Origin: Pseudomonadota bacterium
GTDB lineage: Bacteria > Pseudomonadota > Gammaproteobacteria > Burkholderiales > SG8-39
Assembly: GCA_027624175.1 (NCBI GenBank)
Contig: JAQBXT010000008.1
Location: 1 to 59,051, forward strand
Direction: 5' to 3'
DNA: 59,051 bases
In this document: piece by piece, positions 27,792-36,266 of the stretch
Position numbering within the stretch: position 1 is the first letter of the stretch
How the letters are laid out: every line of letters begins with the position of its first letter
Notes under the pieces: generated by a model
Database searches by the model: none
The model's input: the letters and a program-made list of their open reading frames with translations, nothing else
Told to the model about the DNA's origin: nothing
Made by a program: the position numbers and the translations under genes

Positions 27792-28367
27792 CTACAGGAA
27801 CAGTCCCCCCGCCGATGCGCGCAGGTGCGCGAGCGCAATCAGCGCAACCTGCAGCAAGAGCAGCAGCACGAGCGGCGACAGGTCGACGTTGCCGAGCAGC
27901 GGCACGAAGCGCCGGATCGGCCGCAGGAAGGGCTGGGTCATGGCATCGAACAGCGGCTGCACCGGCGAGTAGGGATTCACCCAGGACAGCACCGCCTGCA
28001 CGATGACCGCGAACACCAGGATGTAGAGGCTGTAGCGCGCCAGGTCGAACACCGCCGCCACCGCAAGCAGCGCGATCATGCGCCCCAGCTCCTGACCCAG
28101 CCCGCCACCGGCAATGGCGCCCAGCAGGTAGAGCGCGAACGCCTGCAGCAGAAACGCGGCGAGCAGCGTGGCGAGATCCAGGCCGGCGAGCGGCGGGATC
28201 ACTTTGCGTGCCGGGCGCACGATCCAGTTCGTGCAGGCGACCATGAATTCGCCGATCGGGTTGCGGAACGGCACGCGCAGCCACTGGACGTGAAAGCGCG
28301 CCAGCAGCAGCAAGACTAAGAAGCTCGCCACCACGTCGACGAGCAGCTGGCCGATCTGGACGAACAT
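27792..28367 (-). CDS. YggT-family membrane protein
   Basis: A 191-residue protein with two similar halves, each a hydrophobic helix pair. Typical tracts are ARFHVQWLRVPFRNPIGEFM in the first half and NPYSPVQPLFDAMTQPFLRP in the second, the YGGT pattern. Its start overlaps the proC stop (ATGA). Function in bacteria is unclear; relatives are tied to osmotic or cation stress and to thylakoid organisation. Confidence 0.88.
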   Translation of the reverse strand: MFVQIGQLLVDVVASFLVLLLLARFHVQWLRVPFRNPIGEFMVACTNWIVRPARKVIPPLAGLDLATLLAAFLLQAFALYLLGAIAGGGLGQELGRMIALLAVAAVFDLARYSLYILVFAVIVQAVLSWVNPYSPVQPLFDAMTQPFLRPIRRFVPLLGNVDLSPLVLLLLLQVALIALAHLRASAGGLFL

Positions 28368-29179
28368 CAGTCCCTGCCCAGGAGCTCGCCCAGCTCCGCG
28401 CCGCGCAGGCTGGCGGCCTCGATGGCGCGCAACAGGCGCTCGGCCATGCGCTCCTGCTCGAACACCGCGAGCGCCGCCGCCGTGGTGCCGCCTTTCGAGG
28501 TGACGCGCTCGCGCAGCACGGCCGGCGGCTCCTTGCTGCGCGCCGCAAGCTGGGCCGAACCGAGTACCGTGTGCAGCGCCAGTTTCATCGCGACCTTCGG
28601 CGGCAGGCCCAGGGACTGCGCGGACCTCGCCAGCTGCTCGATGAACCAGAACACGTAGGCCGGGCCGCTCGCCGACACCGCGGTCACCGGGTCGAGCAGC
28701 GCCTCGTCCTTCACCCACACCACGGCGCCGGTTGCGCCGAGGATCCGCTCGGCGCGGCGTTTCTCCGCCGCGCTCACGCCGGGCGGCGCGTACAGCGCGC
28801 TGATGCCGGCTCCGATCAGCGCCGGGGTATTGGGCATGCAGCGGATGAGCCTGGCGTGCCCGCCGAGCCAGCGCGACAGGTCCTTCAGGCGGATGCCCGC
28901 GGCGATGCTGATGACGAGCGTCTTGCCCAGCCTGCCCGCGAGCGGCGCCACGGCGGCGCGCATGTCCTGCGGCTTCACCGCGAGGAGCAGCGTATCCGCC
29001 GCGAACGTACGTGCGTCCGCCGCCACGCTGGCGCGGACCTTGTAGCGCGCCGCGAGTTTCCGGCGCGACGCTGCCGCCGGCTCGACCACCGACAGCGAGC
29101 TTGCTTTCGTGCCTTGCGCGATCAGGCCGCCGATCAGCGCGCTGGCCATGTTGCCGCCGCCGATGAAACCGAGCTTCAT
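28367..29179 (-). CDS. proC: Pyrroline-5-carboxylate reductase
   Basis: A 270-residue enzyme making proline from pyrroline-5-carboxylate with NAD(P)H. The N-terminal nucleotide-binding site is KLGFIGGGNMASALIGGL. Signature parts are RCMPNTPALIGAG and the C-terminal TSKGGTTAAALAVFEQ. It overlaps yggS upstream and yggT downstream; the yggS-proC-yggT order is common in proteobacteria. Confidence 0.95.
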   Translation of the reverse strand: MKLGFIGGGNMASALIGGLIAQGTKASSLSVVEPAAASRRKLAARYKVRASVAADARTFAADTLLLAVKPQDMRAAVAPLAGRLGKTLVISIAAGIRLKDLSRWLGGHARLIRCMPNTPALIGAGISALYAPPGVSAAEKRRAERILGATGAVVWVKDEALLDPVTAVSASGPAYVFWFIEQLARSAQSLGLPPKVAMKLALHTVLGSAQLAARSKEPPAVLRERVTSKGGTTAAALAVFEQERMAERLLRAIEAASLRGAELGELLGRD

Positions 29180-29862
29180 GCGGCGTCTTTCACCTTCTGC
29201 CGCGCGCCGAATATTGCCGTGCCGATCCTGACCATCGTCGAACCCTCTGCGATCGCCGCTTCCATGTCGTCGCTCATGCCGAGTGACAGCGTGTCAAGAC
29301 CGAACTCGCTGCACAGCCCCCTGAACAGATCGCCGATCTGGCGATACCGCGACTGCGGCGCACCCGGCTCCGGGATCGCCATCAGTCCCCGCAGGCGAAG
29401 CTTCTTCATCTCGGCGATCGCCGCCGCAAGTGCCACCACGTCCGCCGGCGCGACGCCGCTCTTGGACACCTCGCCCGAGACATTGACCTGTACCAGCACA
29501 TTGAGGGCCCCCAGGGCTGCCGGACGCTGCTCCGCGAGGCGCCGTGCGACTTTTTCACGGTCCACGGTGTGCACCCAGTCGAAGCGCTCGGCCACCGCGC
29601 GCGTCTTGTTGCTCTGGAGCGGGCCCACCAGGTGCCACTCGAGCGGCAGCCCGGCGAGCTGCGCCATCTTGTCGAGCGCTTCCTGGACGTAGTTCTCGCC
29701 GAAAGCGCTCTGGCCGGCGTCGTACGCCTGGCGGATGAGCGCGGGCGCATGGGTCTTGGACACCGCCAGCACACGCACGGCGGCCGGATCGCGCCCGGCG
29801 GCGCGCGCAGCGCCGGCGATGCGCTGCTTCACGGCTTCCAAGTTATCGGGGATTGACCTCAT
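29176..29862 (-). CDS. YggS-type pyridoxal-phosphate homeostasis protein
   Basis: A 228-residue PLP-binding barrel protein. The PLP lysine is in VRVLAVSKTHAP; other conserved tracts are FGENYVQEALDK, EWHLVGPLQSNKTRAV and LSLGMSDDMEAAIAEGSTMVR, the last binding phosphate. I chose ATG 29862 because upstream codons do not match the family. Loss of relatives disturbs vitamin B6 and amino acid pools. Start codons of this gene and pilT are 31 bases apart on opposite strands. Confidence 0.93.
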   Translation of the reverse strand: MRSIPDNLEAVKQRIAGAARAAGRDPAAVRVLAVSKTHAPALIRQAYDAGQSAFGENYVQEALDKMAQLAGLPLEWHLVGPLQSNKTRAVAERFDWVHTVDREKVARRLAEQRPAALGALNVLVQVNVSGEVSKSGVAPADVVALAAAIAEMKKLRLRGLMAIPEPGAPQSRYRQIGDLFRGLCSEFGLDTLSLGMSDDMEAAIAEGSTMVRIGTAIFGARQKVKDAA

Positions 29863-29893
29863 ACTTTGGCCACTCGTCTCGCGGGGGATTGTA

Positions 29894-30937
29894 ATGGATC
29901 TTACTGAATTACTTGCGTTTGTCGTCAAGAACAAAGCTTCCGACCTGCACCTGTCCGCGGGCTTGCCGCCGATGGTGCGCGTGCATGGCGACGTCAAGCG
30001 CATCAACGTGCCGGCCCTGGAGCACAAGGACGTGCACGGAATGGTCTACGACATCATGAACGACGGACAGCGGAAGTTCTACGAGGAAAACCTGGAGTGC
30101 GACTTCTCCTTCGCGGTGCCGAATCTCGCGCGCTTTCGCGTCAACGCCTTCGTGCAGCAGCTCGGCGCCGCCGCGGTGCTGCGCACCATCCCGACCAAGG
30201 TGTTGTCGCTCGAGGACCTCAAGTGCCCCAAGATCTTCACCGAGATCTCGGAATACCCGCGCGGCATCGTGCTGGTGACCGGACCCACGGGTTCGGGCAA
30301 GAGCACCACGTTGGCCGCGATGGTCAATCACATCAACGAAAACGAGGAAGGCCACATCCGCACCATCGAGGATCCCATCGAGTTCGTGCACGAATCGAAG
30401 AAGTGCCTGATCAACCAGCGCGAAGTCGGCCCGCACACGCTGTCGTTCTCCAACGCGCTGCGCAGCGCCCTGCGCGAGGACCCGGACTCGATCCTGGTGG
30501 GCGAGATGCGCGACCTGGAGACCATCCGCCTCGCGCTGACCGGCGCGGAAACGGGCCACCTGGTGTTCGGCACGCTGCACACCTCCTCCGCAGCGAAGAC
30601 CGTGGACCGCATCGTCGACGTGTTCGCGGCGGCGGAAAAGGAGATGGTGCGCGCCATGCTCTCGGAAAGTCTGCGCGCGGTGATCTCGCAGACGCTGCTC
30701 AAGACCAAGGACGGCGCGGGGCGCGTCGCGGCACACGAGATCATGATCGGCACCCCGGCGATCCGCAACCTGATCCGCGAGAACAAGATCGCGCAGATGT
30801 ATTCGGCGATCCAGACCGGCGCGCAGATCGGCATGCAGACCCTCGACCAGAACCTGCAGGACATGGTGCGGCGTAACGTGGTGTCGATGGGCGAGGCGCG
30901 CGGCAAAGCGACAAACAAGGATAACTTCGCAGGCTGA
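29894..30937 (+). CDS. pilT: Type IV pilus retraction ATPase PilT
   Basis: A 347-residue secretion ATPase. Walker A is GPTGSGKST (about residues 130-138), with the Asp box IRTIEDPIEFVH, Walker B SILVGEMRDLETI and the His box AETGHLVFGTLHT. The C-terminal NLIRENKIAQMYSAIQTG marks PilT rather than PilB. It powers pilus retraction for twitching motility and DNA uptake. It is paired with pilU 28 bases downstream. Confidence 0.97.
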   Translation: MDLTELLAFVVKNKASDLHLSAGLPPMVRVHGDVKRINVPALEHKDVHGMVYDIMNDGQRKFYEENLECDFSFAVPNLARFRVNAFVQQLGAAAVLRTIPTKVLSLEDLKCPKIFTEISEYPRGIVLVTGPTGSGKSTTLAAMVNHINENEEGHIRTIEDPIEFVHESKKCLINQREVGPHTLSFSNALRSALREDPDSILVGEMRDLETIRLALTGAETGHLVFGTLHTSSAAKTVDRIVDVFAAAEKEMVRAMLSESLRAVISQTLLKTKDGAGRVAAHEIMIGTPAIRNLIRENKIAQMYSAIQTGAQIGMQTLDQNLQDMVRRNVVSMGEARGKATNKDNFAG

Positions 30938-30965
30938 GCGCAGGCTCGCCGGCAAGGAGAAATGC

Positions 30966-32102
30966 ATGGAACGGGAACAAGCAACCAAGTTCATGTACGA
31001 CCTGCTCCGGGCGCTGGTGAGCAAGAAGGGCTCGGACCTGTTCATCACCACCGGCTATCCGCCGGCGATGAAGATCGACGGCAAGATGACACCGGTGTCG
31101 CAGCAAGGGCTCACCGCCCAGCACACCTCGATGCTGACGCGCTCGATCATGAACGACAAGCAGGCGGCCGAGTTCGAGGCGAAAAAGGAGTGCAACTTCG
31201 CCATCAATCCGGCGGGCATCGGGCGTTTCCGCGTCAACTGCTTCGTGCAGCAGGCCAACGTCGGCATGGTGCTGCGCGTGATCACCTCCACCATCCCCAC
31301 CCTCGAGGACCTGAAGCTGCCGCCGGTGCTCAAGGACGTGGCGATGACCAAGCGCGGGCTGGTGATTTTCGTCGGCGGCACCGGTTCGGGCAAATCCACC
31401 TCGCTCGCGGCGATGATCGGCTTTCGCAACGAGAACTCGCACGGCCACATCATCACCATCGAGGATCCGGTCGAGTATGTCCACCCGCACAAGAACTGCA
31501 TCATCACCCAGCGCGAGGTGGGCGTGGACACCGACTCCTGGGAGGCGGCGCTGAAGAACACGCTGCGCCAGGCGCCGGACGTGATCCTGATCGGCGAGAT
31601 CCGCGAGCGCGAGGTGATGGAACATGCCATCGCATTCTCCGAGACCGGCCACCTTTGCCTGGGCACGCTGCACGCCAACAACTCCAACCAGGCGATGGAT
31701 CGCATCATCAACTTCTTCCCGGAAGAGCGGCGCCAGCAGCTGCTGATGGACCTGTCGCTGAACCTCAAGGCGGTGATCTCGCAGCGCCTGATCCCGGTCA
31801 AGGACGGCCGCGGCCGCGCCGCGGCGATCGAGGTGCTGCTCAATTCCCCGCTGATCTCGGACCTGATCTTCAAGGGCGAGGTGCACATGATCAAGGAAAT
31901 CATGAAGAAGTCGCGCGAGCTCGGCATGCAGACCTTCGACCAAGCCCTGTTTGACCTGTACGAGCAGGACCGCATCAGCTACGAGGACGCACTGCGCTTC
32001 GCCGATTCGACCAACGAGGTACGCCTGGCGATCAAGCTGCACGGCAAGAACGCCAAGGACCGCGACCTGTCCAAGGGCATCGAGCACCTGGATATCGTGT
32101 AG
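30966..32102 (+). CDS. pilU: PilT-like ATPase PilU
   Basis: A 378-residue paralogue of PilT. Walker A is GGTGSGKST (about residues 137-145), Walker B VILIGEIREREVM and the His box FSETGHLCLGTLHANNSNQ. The longer C-terminus (LAIKLHGKNAKDRDLSKGIE) is typical of PilU, which helps PilT under load. GCAAGGAGA precedes the ATG. Confidence 0.96.
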   Translation: MEREQATKFMYDLLRALVSKKGSDLFITTGYPPAMKIDGKMTPVSQQGLTAQHTSMLTRSIMNDKQAAEFEAKKECNFAINPAGIGRFRVNCFVQQANVGMVLRVITSTIPTLEDLKLPPVLKDVAMTKRGLVIFVGGTGSGKSTSLAAMIGFRNENSHGHIITIEDPVEYVHPHKNCIITQREVGVDTDSWEAALKNTLRQAPDVILIGEIREREVMEHAIAFSETGHLCLGTLHANNSNQAMDRIINFFPEERRQQLLMDLSLNLKAVISQRLIPVKDGRGRAAAIEVLLNSPLISDLIFKGEVHMIKEIMKKSRELGMQTFDQALFDLYEQDRISYEDALRFADSTNEVRLAIKLHGKNAKDRDLSKGIEHLDIV

Positions 32103-32154
32103 CCGCCGGCTTGCCGGCATTGTCTCCGCTGTTTGACCGGCGTAGCGTTCTGCC

Positions 32155-32475
32155 ATGTCCGACGTCAGGGCCTGCCCCGGGTGCGGCTACGTCCTGCGCT
32201 TCGAGGACGATCCCGGCTCGTTCAGCGTGCGTCGCCACCTCGGCGTGGAGTTGCTGCTGTGGGCGGTGATCGTGCTGTTTCTCGCCACCCTCTGGGCGCC
32301 GCCGGACATCAGCGAGTTGTACGCTGCCTTGGCGCTCGCAACGCTCGTTGCCTGGCTCGTCCTGCGCAAGCGGCAGCGCGCCGAGGCCAGGGCGCTGCTC
32401 GGGCGCAGGCGGTACCATTGCGCGCAATGCGGCCAGAAGTACCTGGGCAGGGACCTGCCCCCGGCTGCGCCCTAG
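32155..32475 (+). CDS. Small membrane protein with terminal zinc-binding Cys pairs
   Basis: A 106-residue protein with an N-terminal CPGCGY, two membrane helices (VELLLWAVIVLFLATLW and ELYAALALATLVAWLVL) and a C-terminal CAQCGQKYLG. The two Cys pairs could form a zinc site across the ends or two separate knuckles on the cytoplasmic side. No function recognised. A second protein with an N-terminal Cys pair follows 8 bases later. Confidence 0.65.
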   Translation: MSDVRACPGCGYVLRFEDDPGSFSVRRHLGVELLLWAVIVLFLATLWAPPDISELYAALALATLVAWLVLRKRQRAEARALLGRRRYHCAQCGQKYLGRDLPPAAP

Positions 32476-32483
32476 GATTCCCG

Positions 32484-32816
32484 ATGGACTACCGCTGCCC
32501 GCTTTGCGCCAAGGAACTCGGCGGTCGAAAACTGGCCCACGCCATCGTCGCGCGCATGGACCTCGATTGCCGCCATTGCGGGGCGCGCATCCGGCTCAAC
32601 CTGCACCCGCTGGAGATGGCGGTGGTGCTGGCGGGCGTGGCTGCGTTCGTCGCGGCCGCCGCGCTGGCCTACCGGCTGCAGAACCAGGCGCTCCTGCTGG
32701 CGGCAATCGCCATCACCCTGGCAGGCGCGACGGGGATGTACCTGCTGGAGCGCACCTGGCTACGGGACTGGCCGCGGTATGCGTCGGTCCCTTTGCGTAC
32801 AGGAGCGGGGCCATGA
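32484..32816 (+). CDS. Small zinc-ribbon membrane protein
   Basis: A 110-residue protein starting MDYRCPLCAKELGG, with a second pair DLDCRHCGARIRLNLHPLE completing a four-Cys zinc ribbon, and then two membrane helices (AVVLAGVAAFVAAAALAY and LLLAAIAITLAGATGMYLL). Its stop overlaps the start of the next gene (ATGA). The protein resembles its upstream neighbour in plan. Function unknown. Confidence 0.65.
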   Translation: MDYRCPLCAKELGGRKLAHAIVARMDLDCRHCGARIRLNLHPLEMAVVLAGVAAFVAAAALAYRLQNQALLLAAIAITLAGATGMYLLERTWLRDWPRYASVPLRTGAGP

Positions 32817-33265
32817 TTTCGCTGTTCGCCTTCCTGCACCACGTCGCGGCCTTCGCCCTGGTCGCCACCCTGGTGGTCGAGTTCGTCCTCATCCGGGGCG
32901 AGCTCGATGCGCGCAGCGCGCGCCGGCTGCAGCTCACCGACCTGGTGTTCGGCTTGTCCTCCGGCGTGGTACTGCTGGTCGGACTGCTCAGGGTGTTCCA
33001 GTTCGAGAAAGGCGCTGCGTACTACTTCCACAGCGCGCCTTTCCTCGCCAAGCTCGTGCTGTTCGCCGCCGTCGGCCTGCTCTCCATCATTCCCACCCGG
33101 GAGTTCCTGTCCTGGCGCAACGGCCTCAAGCAGGGGCACGCGCCGGTCCTCAGCGCGGAGAAGCGGCGCCGGCTGCTCGCCGTGATGCACTGGGAACTGG
33201 TGGGCGTGGTGCTGATCCTGCTTTGCGCCGCACTCATCGCCCGAGGGGTCGGCTATTTCGGCTGA
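32813..33265 (+). CDS. DUF2214-family membrane protein
   Basis: A 150-residue protein with four hydrophobic helices, beginning MISLFAFLHHVAAFALVATL. Internal tracts RGELDARSARRLQLTDLVFG, YYFHSAPFLAKLVLFAAVG and SIIPTREFLSW fit the DUF2214 group, with conserved His and Arg residues near membrane faces. Function is not established. It is coupled to the preceding zinc-ribbon gene. Confidence 0.75.
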   Translation: MISLFAFLHHVAAFALVATLVVEFVLIRGELDARSARRLQLTDLVFGLSSGVVLLVGLLRVFQFEKGAAYYFHSAPFLAKLVLFAAVGLLSIIPTREFLSWRNGLKQGHAPVLSAEKRRRLLAVMHWELVGVVLILLCAALIARGVGYFG

Positions 33266-33297
33266 TACGCGGCCAATGCGCGGTTAGTGCGCGGCTG

Positions 33298-34245
33298 ATG
33301 CGCCCGTTCAAGCTCTGGCTCGTTGCGCTCGGCATCCTCGGGGCGCTCGGGCTCGCCGCGCTGGCCGCCGGCACCTATTTCCTCGTTTCCGCGCCCGAGC
33401 ACGCGGTGCGCGCCGCGCTCGACTACGAGCGGCGCGTTGCCCGCCTCGAGCGCCGGGAAATCGAGCTGCCCGGTGGGATCAGGTACGTGTACCTCGAAGG
33501 CGGCCAGGGCGAGCCGCTGCTGCTCCTGCACGGCTTCGGCGCCAACAAGGACAACTTCACGCGCGTGGCGAAGTACCTCACGCCGCATTACCGGGTGATC
33601 GTGCCCGACCACCTCGGCTTCGGCGAATCCGCGCACCCGGCGCAGGCGGACTATGCCCCGCGCGCGCAGGCGGAGCGGCTGCGCACTCTGGCGCGCAAGC
33701 TCGGCCTCACGCACGTGCATCTGGGCGGCAACTCGATGGGCGGCCAGATCGCCCTGACCTACGCCGCGCTCTACCCGAAGGAAGTACGCAGCCTGTGGGT
33801 GCTGAACGCCGCCGGCGTGTGGAGCGCGCCGCCGAGCGAAATCCGCAAGCGCATCGCCAGCACCGGGCACAACCCGATGCTGGTGCAAACCGAGGACGAG
33901 TTCGCCCAGCTCGTCGGCCTGGTGACCGCCAAGCCGCTCCTCATCCCGCGCCCGTTCCTCGACGTACTGGCCCAGGAGCGGATCCGGAACCACGACCTGG
34001 AGGCGCGCATCTTCAAACAGCTCGCTGCGGATTCGGTGGAAGAGCGTATCCGCGGCCTCGCCATCCCGGCGCTGGTGGTGTGGGGCGCGCAGGACCGCGT
34101 GCTCCATCCCGGCACGGCGGGCGTCCTGCAGATGCTGCTCACGCGCTCCGAGGTCATCATGATGCCCGGCGTCGGCCACCTGCCGATGCTCGAGCAACCC
34201 GAGAAGACCGCGTTGGACTACCTGCGCTTCCGCGCAACCCTGTAA
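33298..34245 (+). CDS. Membrane-anchored or exported alpha/beta hydrolase
   Basis: A 315-residue protein. An N-terminal hydrophobic helix (LWLVALGILGALGLAALAAG) is followed by the hydrolase fold: LLLLHGFGANKDNFTR (oxyanion His-Gly), PDHLGFGESAHP, the nucleophile elbow GGNSMGGQIALTYAALYP (Ser), Asp in WGAQDRVLHP and His in GVGHLPMLEQP. The triad is complete. Substrate unknown; similarity in plan to lipases and haloperoxidase-like esterases. Confidence 0.85.
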   Translation: MRPFKLWLVALGILGALGLAALAAGTYFLVSAPEHAVRAALDYERRVARLERREIELPGGIRYVYLEGGQGEPLLLLHGFGANKDNFTRVAKYLTPHYRVIVPDHLGFGESAHPAQADYAPRAQAERLRTLARKLGLTHVHLGGNSMGGQIALTYAALYPKEVRSLWVLNAAGVWSAPPSEIRKRIASTGHNPMLVQTEDEFAQLVGLVTAKPLLIPRPFLDVLAQERIRNHDLEARIFKQLAADSVEERIRGLAIPALVVWGAQDRVLHPGTAGVLQMLLTRSEVIMMPGVGHLPMLEQPEKTALDYLRFRATL

Positions 34246-34258
34246 AGTAGACGCCAGG

Positions 34259-34525
34259 ATGCACGACGAGAAAATCACGGTCCGCGTCACCTCCACCGGC
34301 CAGACCCTGGAGGTGGTGGTGTTCAGCAAGCGCGCCGAGGTGGTCACGGTGGTCATCGGCGAGGGCGTGCACAACGTGCGCTGCTCGCTGACACCCACCC
34401 GCAACGGCCTGGCCTATGCCGGCAATGCGATGGGACGCGAAATCGTCTACGAGCGTAGCCAGGCGCAGGTGCAGGCCGACATCGAGAAACTCAATCCCAC
34501 CGTGCGCGGTCCCCGCAGCCGGTGA
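34259..34525 (+). CDS. Hypothetical protein, 88 residues
   Basis: The protein has a beta-rich look: KITVRVTSTGQTLEVVVFSK, then AEVVTVVIGEGVHNVRCSLTP, ending in a basic PTVRGPRSR. There is no signal peptide or membrane segment. It begins 13 bases after the hydrolase and is followed by a small Cys-rich protein gene. No family recognised. Confidence 0.6.
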   Translation: MHDEKITVRVTSTGQTLEVVVFSKRAEVVTVVIGEGVHNVRCSLTPTRNGLAYAGNAMGREIVYERSQAQVQADIEKLNPTVRGPRSR

Positions 34526-34550
34526 TTGCGATCCCCGAAGGAGAAACGAC

Positions 34551-34694
34551 ATGACGCTTTGCCCCGTTGCCCTGGCCGTTGGCTGCAAGAAATGCCCGAT
34601 GTTCTCCGCCTGCCCGCTCAAAGGCGTGATCGGCGACTACAAGAAACCGGATGAGGCGCAGGGCGGCAAGCCGGCGGAGAAGCCGAAGAACTAG
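34551..34694 (+). CDS. 47-residue Cys-rich small protein
   Basis: A very short gene with a strong ribosome site (AAGGAGA) before ATG. The protein begins MTLCPVALAVGCKKCPMFSA and continues CPLKGVIGDY, giving five Cys in the first 22 residues, then a Lys-rich tail. The spacing C-x7-C-x2-C-x5-C suggests a metal or Fe-S knuckle. I have an impression of similar small proteins in other betaproteobacteria but cannot name a family. Confidence 0.7.
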   Translation: MTLCPVALAVGCKKCPMFSACPLKGVIGDYKKPDEAQGGKPAEKPKN

Positions 34695-34710
34695 CTTCGC
34701 TGGCGGCTGA

Positions 34711-35868
34711 CTAACTCCGGTGGCTCCCCGCCACCACCCTGAATTCGTACAGCCGGCATTCGATCGGCCCGTTGAATAGCGGCGTGCGCCGCGACGTCTG
34801 CAGCCGGATCAGCTTCTCCATGCGCCGGTCGGCGGTGAAGAAAAAACAGTTCCAGCCGGCGAAATTCCGCTTCAGCGCATCGCCCAGCTTCGGGTAGAAC
34901 CGCGCCAGCTCCTCGCTCTCCCCGATACGCTCGCCATAAGGCGGATTGGCGATCATCACCCCCGACCCCGCCGGCGCCTTGCGCGACAGGATATCGCTCG
35001 CCTCCAGCGTCACCCAGCGCTCCACGCCGGCCGCCCCGAGATTCCTCCGCGCCACGTTGAGCGCGGTGGCATCCGAATCGCTGCCGAACAAAGCCAGCTT
35101 CGGCATCGACTGCGCCGGACGCGACGCCTCTTCGCGCAGCTGCTTCCACAACCCGGCGTTGAAGCCATCGAGTTTTTCGAAGCCGAACGCACGCTTCAAC
35201 CCGGGCGCGCGCCCGCGCGCCATCGCTGCCGCCTCACACAGGATGGTCGCCCCGCCGCACATCGGATCCAGCAAGGGCTGCTCGGGCTTCCACCCCGACA
35301 GCATCACGATCCCCGCCGCGAGGTTCTCCCGCAGCGGCGCCTCCACCGCATCCATGCGCCAGCCGCGCTTGAACAGTGCCTCGCCCGAAGTGTCCAGGTA
35401 CAGCGCGCCGCGCTTTTCCTCCAGGAACACGTGCACGCGCACGTCCGGATCGGCGCGCTCCACGTTCGGCCGGCGCCCGACGTCGTCGCGAAAGCGGTCG
35501 CAGACCGCATCCTTCACCCGCAGCGTGACGAACTCCAGGCTCTTCACCGGGCTTTTCTGCGCCGTGACGTAGACGCGCAGCGTGCGGTTGACGTCGAACA
35601 GCTCGAACCAGTTCAGCGCGCGCGCCGCGGCGTAGATATCGTCCTCGGTCTTGTACTCGAATTCGCCCACGCGCCACAGCACGCGCGAGGCGATGCGCGA
35701 CCACAGGTTCGCCCGATAGCAGGTTTCCCAGTTGCCGCTGAAGCCCACCCCACCCGCGGTGACCACCTGGGCGAGCACGCCGAAGGACCTCAGCTCCTCT
35801 GCGAGCAGCGCCTCCAGCCCGCGCGGGCAGGGCGCGAAGTAGGCCTCAGGCCGGTTTGAAGACGACAA
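34711..35868 (-). CDS. THUMP-domain class I RNA methyltransferase, RlmL N-terminal type
   Basis: A 385-residue protein. The N-terminal ferredoxin-like and THUMP part reads YFAPCPRGLEALLAEELRSF then VTLRVKDAVCDRFRDDVG. The methylase core has LLDPMCGGATILCEAAAMA (motif I) and MIANPPYGERIG (motif IV NPPY), as in N2-guanine 23S rRNA methylases. It corresponds to the N-terminal half of E. coli RlmKL, here as a stand-alone enzyme. Its start overlaps the hemJ stop by 23 bases. Confidence 0.88.
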   Translation of the reverse strand: MSSSNRPEAYFAPCPRGLEALLAEELRSFGVLAQVVTAGGVGFSGNWETCYRANLWSRIASRVLWRVGEFEYKTEDDIYAAARALNWFELFDVNRTLRVYVTAQKSPVKSLEFVTLRVKDAVCDRFRDDVGRRPNVERADPDVRVHVFLEEKRGALYLDTSGEALFKRGWRMDAVEAPLRENLAAGIVMLSGWKPEQPLLDPMCGGATILCEAAAMARGRAPGLKRAFGFEKLDGFNAGLWKQLREEASRPAQSMPKLALFGSDSDATALNVARRNLGAAGVERWVTLEASDILSRKAPAGSGVMIANPPYGERIGESEELARFYPKLGDALKRNFAGWNCFFFTADRRMEKLIRLQTSRRTPLFNGPIECRLYEFRVVAGSHRS

Positions 35869-36259
35869 GGAACACGGCGCCGAGCAGCACCACCAGCGGA
35901 AATTCGTTGAACCAGCGCAGCCAGACGTGCGACCGGGTATTGCGCCCGGCGCGGAAATCGAACATCAGCTTGCCGCACCAGACGTGATACGCGACGAGCG
36001 CGGCCACGAGCGCGAGCTTGGCGTGCAGCCAGCCGCCGGAAAACCCGAAGCCCAGCCACAGCCACAGCCCGAACACGGTGGTCAGCACCGCGCCCGGCGT
36101 CATGATCCCCCAGAACAATTTGCGCTCCATCACCTTGAAGCGCTCTTTCGACAATTCGTCCTGCGCCAGCGCGTGATACACGAACAGCCGCGGCAGGTAA
36201 AACAGGCCCGCGAACCAGGTCACCATGAACACGATATGCAGCGCCTTCAGCCAGAGCAT
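35846..36259 (-). CDS. hemJ: HemJ-type protoporphyrinogen oxidase (CopD-like membrane protein)
   Basis: A 137-residue protein with four membrane helices starting MLWLKALHIVFMVTWFAGLF. The His in ALHIVF and the WFAGLFYLPRLFVYHA tract are typical of HemJ, which oxidises protoporphyrinogen IX in haem synthesis and may itself bind haem. Further matches are LHAKLALVAALVAYHVWCGK and RWFNEFPLVVLLG. It overlaps the methylase gene downstream. Confidence 0.85.
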   Translation of the reverse strand: MLWLKALHIVFMVTWFAGLFYLPRLFVYHALAQDELSKERFKVMERKLFWGIMTPGAVLTTVFGLWLWLGFGFSGGWLHAKLALVAALVAYHVWCGKLMFDFRAGRNTRSHVWLRWFNEFPLVVLLGAVFLVVFKPA

Positions 36260-36266
36260 GCGCGGT

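Noticed and set aside
29883-29893. A promoter in the 31-base gap between yggS and pilT
   Set aside because: The gap is too short to hold two divergent promoters and no convincing -35/-10 pair could be assigned to either gene.
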